From: Lichenostomus cassidix
Taxonomy: Eukaryota > Chordata > Aves > Passeriformes > Meliphagidae
Length of the DNA: 64,000 nt
Assembly (NCBI GenBank): GCA_008360975.2
Contig: CM039180.1
Span: 11,499,122 to 11,563,121 of the forward strand
Direction of reading: 5' to 3'
Position numbers and translations under genes: made by a program. The notes beneath the pieces were generated by a model that did not search any database, was not told the DNA's origin, and worked only from the letters and a program-made list of their open reading frames with translations. Shown here in pieces: positions 13,201 to 25,991 of the stretch (the first letter of the stretch is position 1; the number at the start of each line of letters is the position of its first letter).

Positions 13201-16161
13201 AGAAGCAGAATCCAAATAAAATTATTTTACAGGGATAATACACTATAGAGGGACTGTAGCTTAGTTTCCTTCTAGTTATATCAGCTGCTGGGCACCTTAG
13301 GAGAAGAAAATGCTTCTGTACTACTCCACCTTCCATATTTGTAAGTGTAAAAATGCTTTTGAAAGGAAATACTTAAATTTGTTGAGAAATTTCAAATGTC
13401 AGGGCTGTGGGTTGTGCCAGTTGTAATCACCTCTCAAATCTTATAATAACACACTACAACAGCTATTTATCACATCTTCCAGTAACTTGAGGATTTAGAG
13501 GTAATCTGCCTCTGTTACAGTGAATTATAAAATCACTGAAAGGTTGCAAAAACACATAGAATTGGAACTTTACTGAAGTTGCAAATTGTTGTCCCAAAGG
13601 GGAAGTGTATTTTGGATGCATTTGTGCAGCTCAGACTCAGAATCACAGGAACACATACATAATTCCTCTAAGAGTTTTACCTTTTCAACACAGATGGACT
13701 GGGATTTTTCTCAAAAATGTCTGCAAGATATATGTCTGTATTCTTTTTATCATCAATGCCAAGATATATTCTGAGTATCTTTCTACATTTCTAAGACAGG
13801 GATATCCATAGAGCAAAATGTTTGGATAAGACCATGCCTTGGGAAGTCCTATTTTAGCAGTGATTAGACAGAGTTCAGATTATTAGCTTGGATTTAGACA
13901 TCACCAACACTTAAAATTAGGCGAGTCACCTTTTATATGTATATACTTAAATGTTGCTATGTGCCTGTGAAGCTACTGTGTTAAATTCAGAGAAACTTAA
14001 ACACATATTCAAATAATTACCTAGAACTACAAAGAAAGTCAGTATCAAAACAGATTAACCTATATAAATTAATAGACACAGGTTTCAATTTCAGATTTTG
14101 CTCTGCCACAATCATCTTAATCCCAGAATTTCTCATGTTTAATCTCAAATAATAGGAGAAACTTTTCTTTTTCTCTTTAACACACACTTTATTTCTTACA
14201 TGTCATCATCCTTTTCCTCACATATTCAAAGCAATCTCATGCCAGTATGAAACTACATTTCAGAGGTAATATAATGCTGATATATGTTTTTCCAATTTGT
14301 GTTTTACGTGAAGAATTGATAACTATTATGGCAACTACTCAGCCGTGAAATGAGAGCAGATACTGGATAAGAAACAAATTCAGACACAGAAAATGAAAAA
14401 GTAGGAAAATTAAGTTATTCTTGCTATTAAATATACCAAATAACAGTTATGGTGGGCATCATCTTGACAAACACTCCTACCTGAAATGTTTAAAGTATGA
14501 CTCTGCTGCTTATGTTAGGAGTCTACCACTGAGATGAATGCACAGTCATGTTCCATGGTAGACATATGAAATATCAGCAATAACTACTTAAATAATCAGA
14601 ACTAGAAAGAGCTTTTCCAGTTTGCTATGTAAACTAATGACCTATCATGCTGTGATCTGCATTTGTGTTTTTCCAAAGGTTAAAGATGCACAACTTGTTT
14701 AATATTTTGTTAGACAATTATGAAAAAACTGCAAATGCTCAATAAAACCAAAGGAGAAAGCCAGTCCCTACAGTGTCCCAAGCTGCAGGAGGTTATCACC
14801 CATCTCTTCTCAAAATAACTAGGAAGAAATTCTTACTCATGTGAGATGCCTATTTCTCAAATGTTTTGAGAATACTTCATGGAGAACTAGCTAAACATAG
14901 CCTTGGAGAGCTTTTCTTCTGTCCAGCGTAAATACATATTTCATAGTTGAATTTTGCACAGCATATTTTCCAAAGCTTTGAGGTATATTCTTTCAGCGTT
15001 TGAAGAACAGAATGGAGAACCTGAAACAGCCTCTCTAGCCACTCAGGCTGGCGCTGTTTAACAGGATCCCAGGAACACCAGAAAGTAGGAAAAAGCCGCA
15101 TCATGTTCTCTCTTTGCTAAGTTTTTGAAAGCAAAAGTAAGCCAAAGGGAGGCTAAAAACTGGGGGAAATTCTCTAGGCTCCGTACAGGGTTTCATTTAA
15201 ACACGCTACTGAGATACTAGCAACTCTGCAAAGACCACAAAAAAACCATAGGCCTACCTGTGTGACTATCACATGTAGCCTTTGCAATTCATCATGAAAA
15301 GCAGGGCTTGATATCTTTTATCTTTTATTATTTAAAGCAGATTGTCACATGGCATGTCATATCCGTCATTTTGTGCTCACTCTCACACTGAAAAAGTGAA
15401 CAGAAAATTTGGAACACGCTCTGTGAATGCTTTAATGTTCTTTCAAAGAAAGCAGGTTTTGTTTGAGTCAATCTCCACTGTTCTATCAGTTATTCCACAG
15501 GGAAAATATATAGTCTCTTTCTAATAAATTATGTGAAATTATCTGCATAGAAAGTGGAGAAAGTCATTAAAAGGTTTTGGACAGATTTTTTACTAGTTTA
15601 TATATCCCATACAAACTACATTTAAATGTCAGTTTAAGAAAGCAACATCTGCCCAGAGCAAGCTGACATTTTTTCCTATTTTTTTTCCATTTTAATCAAG
15701 CACTACCTGAGCAATCATTCATTATGAGTAACAACATTTAATATAGTACTTCTTTTCCCTTAAAGAGTCCCAAAGTGAACTCGGTGTAGTGGGCTCACTT
15801 CCACTGCTGACCCCAGGTGAATGACTCCGGGTGCTTGAATCACACAGCAGTGAAGAACTTCCAAAAAGAAATACACAGGCTCACTGATTTTAAGTCAAAA
15901 AGATCCTTACATGGAATTCATCTGTTTAGATCTCCTGCATCACGTAGTCTATAGAAACTCAGCACTTTACCAAGATGAGGAAGCATCTTCAATCATGCCC
16001 ACAAGAGCACGAGCACAGCTTTCAGACACACACAGATTTCTTAATCTGTACTAAATCACTAGCTTAATTTCAGAAGAAAGGGAAAATCACTGCAATATTC
16101 ATGTCACTACACTGGAGGCTCAGTGAAATATATGAAAAGATTTTGTTTCTTTGTTGCCTAG
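10300..16161 (+). other. MAGI2: intron (5.9 kb) within PDZ4
   Basis: GTGAGT donor and a TTGTTGCCTAG acceptor. AT-rich, no supported gene. It contains one CR1 3' end (11801-11928). Nothing else was recognised. Confidence 0.85.
11801..11928 (+). mobile_element. CR1 LINE 3'-end fragment
   Basis: The sequence runs from AAGACCAGGTTGGATGGAGC through GTCCCTTCCAACCCAAACTA to ATTCCATGATTCTAT, the usual order at the 3' end of avian CR1 LINEs, which end in repeats of an ATTCTATG-like octamer. Only about 130 bp remain, a 5' truncation typical of CR1. No coding sequence. Confidence 0.85.
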
Positions 16162-16354
16162 ATTCTCATCGGAGCCGTAATTGCCATGGGCTCAGCAGAT
16201 CGAGATGGTCGTCTCCATCCTGGTGATGAGCTGGTGTATGTAGATGGGATCCCAGTAGCCGGCAAAACCCACCGATATGTGATTGATCTTATGCATAACG
16301 CTGCCCGAAATGGGCAAGTGAATCTTACTGTGAGGAGAAAGGTGCTACCCACGG
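16162..16354 (+). CDS. MAGI2: MAGI2 exon: rest of PDZ4
   Basis: This 193-nt exon completes the PDZ begun at 10208. It starts [18 protein letters not shown], continues [16 protein letters not shown] and ends [15 protein letters not shown] plus one base of a split Gly codon. [10 protein letters not shown] supplies a His at the first position of helix B, the mark of class I PDZ domains that prefer S/T-x-hydrophobic ligand ends. The acceptor follows a T-rich tract (TTTGTTTCTTTGTTGCCTAG) and the donor is GTGAGT at 16355. It enters in phase 0 and leaves in phase 1. The split codon G|GA with the exon at 19387 gives Gly-Glu-Pro-Cys; a candidate extra exon at 17307 would fit the same junction. Confidence 0.96.
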
Positions 16355-17159
16355 GTGAGTGAAAGCTGAAAAAGGTGAAAGGAAACTAGATCCCAAAGCT
16401 GGCAGCACAAACACATGCTGTTTGTGCTGTTTTAAGAAAATAAAGGAAATCAGAGTGAATGTTTGTGTCATTTTGAGAAAAGAATAATTGTAAATGTATG
16501 TCCTGTTTCTCTGACAAAAGTACAACTGAGTGTTGTTTCCTTCAGAAGCAGAAACATATTGGCAGCCCTGGTGTGGTGATCATAAACGCTCTGGATTTGT
16601 TCCATGCTGTCTTGGTCTGTGCTGTCTCCTCTTGTCCACTTTTGGGACTAAACATTCACCGAAGTTAAAGCCATTTGAGCTGACTGTGTCAATAAGAGAA
16701 AGGCTCAAAGACTCTTAACTGTTCAGGGCAGGAACTCATTTCACTCTTGTATGTTAAAAGCCCATTTCTGGTCTCACTGATGTAATCTGGAATTTCCCAC
16801 CCAACTGCAATGCAAGCTGGCTGAAAATGCTCTGTAGGGCACAAGTGGCTCCTAGGAACAGGGCCGGATTCTTCTGTCAAGCAGACACATTCAGAAAATG
16901 AACCTAAACCAATATGAAGTATTTGTAGTAAATTAGACATTTAGATTAGCTCAGTCTCAATTGCTGGAAAACATCGGGACCTTGAAAAATGTGTAGCAGC
17001 GTCTATTAAAGCTTTAATGGGAGAATTTGATGCCTTTCCATTACAACCTTTGATGACTTGAGGAAAGAAGTTCATTTAAGAACTTTCAAAACATTTTTGG
17101 TGAGTACACTTCACTGAGGTACCAGAAATGAGCAAAACCACATTCCCAGCCTGTCCTGT

Positions 17160-17440
17160 CTTCTGCCTGCCCGTGCCCTAGATCCACTGTCGCTGCCTGC
17201 GCCGTTCCCCTTCGCTCCTGTGCCAAAAAGCTGCCCTCCCACTCACCTTCGTCTTCACAGTCCCCTTCCCACTGCGGGACTGACTTTCTTCTGTTACTGA
17301 CTCCAGAGTCCTCCAGCCAGAAAGGTGCCCCTGCGCCTGGTGCGACGCCCCCTCGCAGCTCCCCCAGCGCGAGGAAAATGGCCAATAACCAAGGTAATGC
17401 CGAATCCTCGTCGCCAGCGCCTCTGCCGGGTCAGCCGCTA
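17160..17440. other. CpG-rich patch inside an AT-rich intron
   Basis: GC- and CpG-rich (CTGTCGCTGC, TGCGCCGTTC, GGTGCGACGC, CAGCGCGAGG, CTCGTCGCCA) in an otherwise AT-rich intron. The + strand is free of stops in the relevant frame from about 17132 to 17503, and both strands are largely open, as expected for GC-rich DNA. It could be a small CpG island or promoter, a GC-rich exon, or both. Confidence 0.5.
17307..17393 (+). CDS. MAGI2: candidate MAGI2 cassette exon or alternative first exon
   Basis: This 87-nt segment lies between a plausible acceptor (TTTCTTCTGTTACTGACTCCAG) and a plausible donor (CCAAG before GTAATG). It starts with two bases and ends with one, so with the upstream exon ending in G and the next starting with GA it inserts exactly 29 codons without a stop. 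The peptide is Ser/Pro/Ala-rich (SSSQKGAPAPGATPP then RSSPSARKMANNQ), like the flanking disordered linker. ATG at 17378-17380 is in frame in the context GAGGAAAATGGCC, with A at -3 and G at +4, so an alternative first exon starting MANNQ-GEPCPEN is also possible; that product would keep only PDZ5 and PDZ6. Splice sites, phase and composition are seen; usage is inferred. I do not recall a documented mammalian counterpart. Confidence 0.4.
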
Positions 17441-18779
17441 CACACACCACAGGCAAAATTAGCACAGAGTGGATGCCAGCCTTCCCTGCTGCTTGTTAAA
17501 TATTAAAGGGTCTGCTAGCCAGGCTGGGCTCCTGGTGCAGACAATGAGGCAAGCTGGTAAAACACCTGCAGTTATTCTCGGGCCTTTTGAGAGTGCCACA
17601 CCAGGGAATGCAGCGTGTAGCTCGTTAATGTTTAAGCATTTCACGAGCTGAACAGGATTTTAATGTGGTGTGTTACAACATAAGCTTTGTGGAAAAATTT
17701 TAAATGACTGAGGTTGGGCGTGACTGAAAAATGCTATACTAATACGTCTGGCCAATTAATTTCATGGGAATTTCTCACTAGCGTGAATGTATACAACAGA
17801 GGGATCTGGGGTTTTCCTTACCTATCTATATCTGATATACATATCTTAGCCCTCACCTGGAATTACCATTTTGTACATATACTTACCCAGATCTGGACCA
17901 GAAAAGCACAATTTACAAGCTCTGGAAAACAATTTTATTAGGAAAATGTGATGCTTGGAACAACGTGGATTAAAATGCCATTTTTTCATAGGCAGAAGCA
18001 AAATGTAATTTTTCTGATGAATATCTATTGCACAGTTGACAGTTGAATAGCCATTTAAGCTTTTCCTCCTTTTATCATTCTTCTCCTATATTTAATGGCA
18101 TTCAGTTGCATTCTTTTATGGCCAAGCCAGATCTTGGCCATTCTACAGGGTAAGATAATTTCCTTTCTGTTGCAGCCATACCAACATTAACAACATTCAG
18201 CTTTCTGAAACATGACAGCCAGAAAATGAGAACCCTCTTGTCACTGACAATGGCATTTAGTTACAGATTTGGTTCAATAACTCTTAGTGATTTTCAGTTC
18301 TAACACAGGAATATAATAATTGTTTTTCTTCCTGTTTATACTCTCTAATTACTTTATTTCATAGTTGCAGAAGGACTGCTAAAGGACACACCTGACTGAA
18401 AAAACAACAGCTTGTCCTTGGATATTGTTTATTTTATTAATATATACACACCAAAGATCTAATTTGCAAACTCTCTACCTAGGATGTATGTCTGTATGTG
18501 GGAGCTTCTCACATGTTCAGTAAAATGACTCTGCCACTCTTGTTGCTCCAAACTGAAAACATATTACTTACATTTATCTGAAAGTTCTGTATTAAAACTG
18601 TCAATAAATGCTGATTTGTGTAAACAACTTAGATTTGCGAGGAATATAAATCTTTTTTTCCCATCTGGAGGTGTAACTTCACTGTTTTCGGTTGCCAAAA
18701 TGCTCACACTAAAAAATGTGCTGTCCCACAAGTTTTAACTTGTTTTCTGTTCTTGTTACTGTGAAGTAATACTAAAGTG

Positions 18780-19110
18780 TGCATGGACTCCATTTTCACT
18801 TCTGCCCTTTGAACTTGCCAAACAAGAGCATCTCCAAAGCCTTTAATTGACAGCTGCTCCTGCTGTGACACCCACAGAAAAACTACTTGTGATCAATTTT
18901 CATTGTATATCAGCTCTGTTCAATGAATGTCTTTTGAACATGCTAATCAAGTTGTAAGAAGAACATTATGCATCTAATCTTAATTACTCTGTTAGCTCCC
19001 TGCTTAAATTCTCGTAATCCAAGCACAAATAATTTTTTATTGGATTAGACAGTCCCATTTTCCTCTTGATGACAGATCAACCAGCAGACAAGGGAATAGC
19101 ACTTGCTAAT
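18780..19110. promoter_or_regulatory. possible conserved non-coding element
   Basis: Dense transcription-factor-like motifs: TTAATTGACAGCTGC (homeodomain, TGACAG TALE-type and E-box CAGCTG), ATGCTAATCAAG, CATCTAATCTTAATTAC, and the opposed pair TAATCC (about 19015) and GGATTA (about 19043). Such clusters are typical of developmental enhancers in long neural-gene introns. Motif density alone is weak evidence and conservation was not tested. Confidence 0.2.
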
Positions 19111-19386
19111 GTTTTTGCAATCTAGATAGACACTATTTCTTACTTTCCTCTTCGTAGCTAGCTTAGCAGTCAGTGTTCATGCTTGCTTTATCTGACTGCC
19201 CTTGAACGTTCTGTATAATTGTGTAGATTCCTGTCTCTCTGCATCTATTACAGCTCCTAGTTTAATACTCGGGGTAGTCTGGTCTGTAGACAGTCAACTG
19301 TATTCATGTTGCATTAGCAAATGTACTGTAAGTCCCAGAGCCACTGAGCCAGTCAGACTGTGACACTGGTGTGATTTATGTTGTAG

Positions 19387-19635
19387 GAGAGCCCTGCCCA
19401 GAGAATGGCAGAAGCCCAGGCTCAGTGTCTACACACCACAGCTCTCCAAGAAGTGACTACACGACTTACGCCAACAGTAATCACGCTGTCTCCAGCAGCA
19501 ATGCTACACCCCCTGAGGGCTTCGCGTCCCACAGCCTGCAAACCAGCGACGTGGTGATCCACCGCAAGGAGAATGAAGGCTTTGGCTTTGTTATCATCAG
19601 CTCCCTGAACAGGCCTGAATCTGGCTCTACAATAA
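19387..19635 (+). CDS. MAGI2: MAGI2 exon: PDZ4-PDZ5 linker and start of PDZ5
   Basis: This 249-nt exon is symmetric (phase 1 in, phase 1 out). It first encodes a Ser/Pro/Asn-rich linker (EPCPENGRSPGSVST, then HHSSPRSDYTTYANSNHAV), then PPEGFASHSLQTSDVVIHR and the start of the fifth PDZ. The GFGF loop is at 19578-19589, in NEGFGFVIISSLN. It ends RPESGSTI plus the first base of a Thr codon. The donor is GTAAGT at 19636. The preceding three bases of intron are in frame, so an in-frame open stretch begins before the exon, but the MAGI2-like sequence starts at the split Gly codon. The linker is probably disordered and carries several Ser-Pro sites. Confidence 0.96.
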
Positions 19636-22600
19636 GTAAGTATTACACTTTTTCAGTTCACATTTTTCCAAGTTTGCCCAAATAAAAAACCCCAGTAATT
19701 AACTTAAACCTATCTGCTAATAATTTATCATGGCGGAGATATTCTCAATGTTGATTCAAGGGCACTGTTTGTGTCTTGGACAAAACCAAAGGTTATTCTG
19801 GCCTCTCGGGCTCTGTGCTTCACACACTTATTTGACTATCAGAGTAATAGAGGATTCACTCACAAAGTAGGTTTTCTCTGTTAGTATGTCCCAAAGAGAC
19901 TCTTTAAGTAACCAGTAGGGTTATGTGAATAAATTATTCTCCCACATGCAATTGAATTAGACTTTTTTTTAATAAATCAAGATGCAGTTCAGCAAGTTGA
20001 AAAAAGCTTAGATCATAGCAAACGCCATGACAACAGCTGTCCAGTTATGTGACTGTGGAAGCAACTGGAAATTGGGAACACTTGTTAGATGCAGGTGCAG
20101 AGAGGCTGATTTAACTGGCTGGAATATAGACAGCATAAAAATTACAGCTGAGTACAGGGGGGTGGATGTATCTTCCTGTACTCAGTAGTACTCAGATGGC
20201 AAGATCTGCCCTTAATAATTATAGTTCACTTTCTGTTCAGAAAAACAATTTGTTCTGTGGGTCAATTTTATTGCTTTAATACAAACATCTGGTGCCTCTT
20301 GGGCTTTCCTGGGTACATCTAGGGAGAGGTCAGGCAGCTGTGACACAGGACCTACAGAAGACTGAAACCCTGGTAGTGGCAGTTGGAGGCACAGGGGCAC
20401 CCTTGGGTCTTTCCAGTGACATTTAACCAAATGAGAGCTGAGGCCTCTGGAAGCAGGAAGCAAAAAAGGCTTTATATTAAGAGACATCCCCATGCCCCAC
20501 CAAATAATGCCAACCACAGCTGAAAAACCAAGACAAGTGAGAACATTTATCATTTTGTAAGTTTCAGCCTAATCCAATCCTTTCCCTACATGAAAACATG
20601 TTTTGAAGGAACTGTTCTTTTGCCCCAAACCGGTTCCTGACAAAATAAAATCACAATTTCAACTTTTACGGTCAAATGTCACTCTTCTAAATTCATACCT
20701 GAAATGCAGCTAAGAGAGTACTGGGAAAACCTTAGCTCACAGTAGAAAATTATCTCAGAAAACTTTTTTGCAGTATTTCATGATCATGCAGTTATTAAAA
20801 GAGTTGCTTTTCGTGTTACCTCAGCTGAATTTTAAAACTCCATGATTGCCGAAATTAATATTGTAACAAAACCATAGCTAATTGGCCTCATGGGACTCTG
20901 AGTTTTCACATTACTGAATATAATAGCCAACAGGAAGTTCTTTTCAGAAGATCAGAAAAGGAAAAAAAAATCCATTGAGATACATACATGTTAATCGGTT
21001 AAGCCAGCCATGATTTTTTTAAGAAAATTATTTTACATACAGAGTTTGTGGTTGGGGCAGATGGAGAGGGAAATGGGAGAGAAGAGAAGGAGAAAATACT
21101 CAAGCAACCAGAAATTCTGTGACTGGAATATTCTCTTGACAACTACAGATCCAGGTTCAAGATCCTGCTTTGCCTCCTACCCTCCCACATTTTCATTCAG
21201 TACTTTTCTTTCTCCACAAGCAGCTACAGAAGCAGTCATTTTTGATGCTCAGTTGAACATCTCCAGTAGTAAAGGGAAATGACAGTCTGCTGTGGAAGTG
21301 ACAAGAGAATTTATTCAAATAATAACTGCATTGAATTTCAGTGATCCCAAAAAGCACCAAATCCTAAGTTTACAAGAACAGCAGTTAACAAAAAAATTAC
21401 ATGTGCTGTAGACAGTGACAGAAAAGAGAAGAAAATACCCTTTCTATGTGAATTCTGTTACAAAACTGTTGTGGAAAAAATATGCAGCAAATTATATGAT
21501 CTGTCATCAGTAATAAAAACAATCTAAAAATTATTGACTCTCTGTAGAGTATGAGAGGTTATTTTCTTTACTTAATATTTATTTGGGTGAAGCAATTTGA
21601 GCTTTATTAGCAGGACCATAGCCAGTAGATTGAGGGAAATTATTATCCCCTTTTATTCAGCACTCACTGAGATCCATTCAGAATGCAGCATCATAATTTG
21701 GGCCCTTTGGTAGAAAACAGAACAGGGAAACTTCAGCAGTAGCCATTGAGATGTGCTGAAGTACCTTCTAGCTTGAAATAACACAAAACCCTTTCCTTAA
21801 AGTGCACAATCAGGGGTAGAAAACATACTAACAGTAGGAAAATATTGAATTTATATAGGAAGTGCAATGTCCAAAATATATGATACATCACTATTGAAAC
21901 ATGAACCTGCATGGTACCAGGCTAAGCACCTTGGTAGTTACTCACTTCTCACAGCAGTAATATGTTTATTTGGTGAAGTGTTGTATTATGGTTCCAGTGT
22001 CCCTCGTTTCAGAGCCAGTACACTTGCTGCCAGCTCCATGTGGAACAGAATAATGATATGCAGACATGCATGCACAGTTAAACGTTAATGTTGTAATTGC
22101 AAAGCAATTCTGAGAAAATCAAAATGGGCAAAATAGGTCAAAAAAGGGAGTATCATGTAGTGCCAGACACTGTTAGGAAGAGCACCACCTAGGAAGTTCT
22201 CTCACTGGGAGCATCCTCGGGGCAAAGTGAAGAAGGGTTCCTTTAATTTAAGAATGTTTATTTCAATAACTCTATTCCCTGCTCTACTTTCTTGCAAAAC
22301 AAAAGAGTTGAGGTCCTGGAAGTTTAAATACCATCACCAGTTTTATGCAAGAAGGCAACTAATTATGCACTGAAAGTATTTTCTTTGTTCTTGAAATCAC
22401 ACTTACAATCTATGTTTTACAGTCCAACATGTTACAAAAGCTCTTGCCGAGTACAGGAGCAAGCACTTTTTGTCACTAGGTGCCTGTGCTTCAAGCTCAA
22501 GTTAGAATTGAAGCACTCATTCCAGCCAAGTTGCTAATGGCTACAGAGCTGCAGGCTCAGTGCTTTGCTGCTTCGCTGTTGGCCTGAAGCTGAAGGGTTT

Positions 22601-25600
22601 GCACAAAAGCTCATCCTCTGTTTGCCAGGAGAGTTTGTTCTGTCTGTGAAGCTGTAGGACAATCCCATGAAGTCAGAGTAGCAGTGCTCCACCTGAGTCT
22701 CAAATCCCTTTTCCACCCTCTGAAGGGGTATGGGCTGCACTGCTTCCACACAGCCTCTTAGGAGTGCTTCATGCTCCTTCTGGCCTGAGAATGAGCTATG
22801 AAAGGCTCAGGAGCTCCCAGAACCAGAGATGTCATTCTTTTTCCAAGTGGTTTAGGGTCTTGGCTAGCTTTTCCCTCAACATGGTTTGCAAGGGGTTTGT
22901 TGTTGCAGTTGATTTACAAGCCTGCCTTTGCCTTGCAGAAATTTGCAAAATACTAAATGCATTTTTTTTTTCACTTGATATAGGCACAGAGTGAGGGCAG
23001 ACTATGGCCATAATTAGGGAGCAGACTATTTTTTTCACATTTTGCGATGGGCAGCACTGTAATAGCTGTCATTTTAATAAGTTTATGTTGAGGAGTTTGG
23101 AGCCAGCCTTTAGATCTGAATGTCATTTTTCCTTACTGGTACTTGCTAAAACATCCAATTCTTGTGGCACATTTACTTTCTTGTGTCTATAATGGTAGAA
23201 ATTTTGTTTTCCCTTTGTCAAAGCATTGCTTGGGATGTTCTCTAATCCAGCGCAGAGGATTATCTTGCACTGAACCACAGTTCAGATGTGGGGAGATCAG
23301 GAGTGGAAAACGAATGACAAGGATTGAATGAAGAGATTTCACAGGGCAGAGCAGGGGCACAGAAAAGGTCAGCCATGCTTCAAAATTGTATCAGTAAAAG
23401 GAGATAAAGTGGATAAATAAAGAGCTGTGCTTGAGTGGTATATCCAGGAGCAAGTAATTTTGCCTAGTGCAGCACGCAGAGGATCTTACAGTGCTAAGAG
23501 ATTAAGAAAAGAAAATACACCTGTCCAGGCTCCTGACCTATTTATAATGAAAGGATTAACTTCCACTGCCTCTAAAATATATTATTGTGCCTTCCTTCAG
23601 ATCCCTTTCCAACTTTAAAGGGGGATGTAGTTCTCATCCCTTCTCCACACATGAGAAATTTACAGCTAAAATACTTACATTTGAGTAATTAATCTACATT
23701 TTGCATTACATTTAGGGAAATATTTTTTGGGTATCAAGATAAATTCACTATGTGCAGCCCATGGAAAAACACTTGCAGCCTTCTGGAAATGGACAGAATG
23801 AGATTCCGGGATGAATGTGTCCCAAATTTTTATGGAGTAAACTTGTCCTTGCCTACTTCATGTTTTCCTGACACTTTATGTGTTTGGGATGCAGCTTCAT
23901 CTAGGAGAAATACTTGTGATCCCCTGTAAATCTCTTTAGATCCTAATTTTTGCAGAAAGGAACCATTTGTTGTAAACAAACCTTTTTAACTTGCAACTTC
24001 AAGTGAAATGGGAAAATTGGCAATATTTCCAGGAATTTTACTGTAACAGGTACTGTCAATTAACACAGTTGTAAAGTGTAAACAAACTGAAAATACAGGC
24101 ATAATCACTAAACAGTTTTCAAAAAATTAAAGGCAGATGACTGCATACTTGTTATGATCTTCCTCCTGCTTCACAAAAGAGGAGCTGTAGATTTAATTTG
24201 CCCCTACACTGCATATGCCAGTGCCTGCTGGATTTTCAAAACATGATAGAACAGAGTTTAATGGAAGAAGTTTTTTTCATTTTTCAAAACATGCAGTCTT
24301 AACTAAAAAACATAAATCGAAGATAAGCCTCTGCTGACTGCAGAAAACAGCATTCTGAGTAAGTCCCATTCAGCCCAGAGTTTCTTTGAACTCCTTATGG
24401 TGTAGAGATAAAAACCAGTTTATCGATCAGTGATAACTGTGTGATCTGAGTTCTTTGTGCAGCAGTTTCACCCATGCTTTTCCTGGGTAAAATAGCGCCT
24501 AGGGACATAATTTTCTGTGACCAGTTTGCAAATTCTAAAGAAAACAAAGCTTTGGAAATTAGGATGTCTGTCTACCCCACCTAGGACACTTTTTGAACAC
24601 AGCAGTGAAAACCCATCCACAGTGTGAGTCCCCCATGGAAGACACTTGCAACTTCTGAGCAAGGAATCTGGATTTTGATTTCTGTGTAGCTTTGATATTT
24701 GAGCTGTTCTTCTGCCTCTTCAGCTACAAAAGCACACTTTTTATGTTTAACTGATAGTAAAACTTGTAGATGAAAGAAATTTCCAAACAATCTAGTTTTT
24801 CAAATCAACAAAAGCAATTAATCATAGTTAAGAACTTTAAGAGGCCAAAGAGGTTTTGAATATCATCAAAATACATTGCTGCAGTTTGCAGGCACTAAAT
24901 ACTCAATCGTCTATTTGATACTTTTTTTCAAGATAAAGACTGGAGGATCTTAACTTCATTACTCCCCTCTCTAGATGATTTCTGTCTTCCACTGTGTTTC
25001 TGAACACATTTTTTGGACCTACAGGTCCTGCTCATGTATTTTCAAAGAACAAACACGGTGAGTTTTCTTGGCACAAACTCATCAAGAGAATCAAGTCTTT
25101 CCTAATAATTACACAGGGCACATGTTGCTTTCATTAGAAGCTTGAATTAAAGTATAAAAGTTCCATTACTTTTTCTTAGATATACAGCTTTCTAACATGT
25201 GTTTTCTCCTTTCCACCTAGCTTCTTATGCTTGTGCTGTGCAAGCAAATATGTTCCATGGCAGCACACAATGGGACGTCTGCATTCATAGATTCATTAAT
25301 CCTATAAAGAAAATTGATTATTTTCACCTGCAAGTATGGAGCATGCCACAGATTTTTATTTTCCAAATAAGTGTCACATAAAGTATCCTATAGATATCAG
25401 GGAAATATTTTTTAGCCCAGAGGGAAAGCCCATCATACGTAAGTTTTCCAAATTTTAGATTATTCCATAGCAATGAAATTACACATGTTTATACTTAACA
25501 TACTCTTCCAATTAAAATCTGATATGCTGGAGCCTGCTGGTTGAAAGAAAATCCTTGCACGTTAGAAAATTGAGATTATAAAAAATATTCATTGGATCAG

Positions 25601-25991
25601 CTGTATAACATTGAAAGGAACAGCTGGCTCAGGAAGGCTCATTTGCTTGGTTTACTGTCTATATCTGTTAAAATTAGAAAACATTGCAAGAATTTATCTG
25701 CTAGAGAGTTTTAATAGATAAGGCAGAGGTTTGATTTTTTTCCTTTAACTGATGCTTTTTGACATTTAGCTACTATATGGAGAGGAAAAACAGGAAAGTT
25801 GCTGTTTAAAAAATATAGTCTCAACAACTATGTCTCGAAGTACTGAATAGATGTAAAAAAAAATACTGGTGTAAATGAGCCTTATTTGTGGAAATGTTTT
25901 CTTAGAATCAACTCTTTTTAGCTTGTGGGTCTTTCAACACAGGGAAATTATTTTCATTACCAAAAAGCCAGAGGCTGATAGATATATCAGT

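Larger units (their letters stand above)
16355..19386 (+). other. MAGI2: intron (3.0 kb) between PDZ4 and the PDZ4-PDZ5 linker
   Basis: GTGAGT donor; the acceptor is TTATGTTGTAG, with a rather poor pyrimidine tract. It contains a CpG-rich patch with a candidate exon (17307-17393) and a stretch rich in homeodomain-type motifs (about 18780-19110). No other gene was seen. Confidence 0.85.

Noticed and set aside
17086..17465. 99- and 95-codon frames on the minus strand over the CpG-rich patch
   Set aside because: Explained by GC-rich DNA with few stops. The + strand reading has splice sites and phase that fit MAGI2, the minus strand does not.
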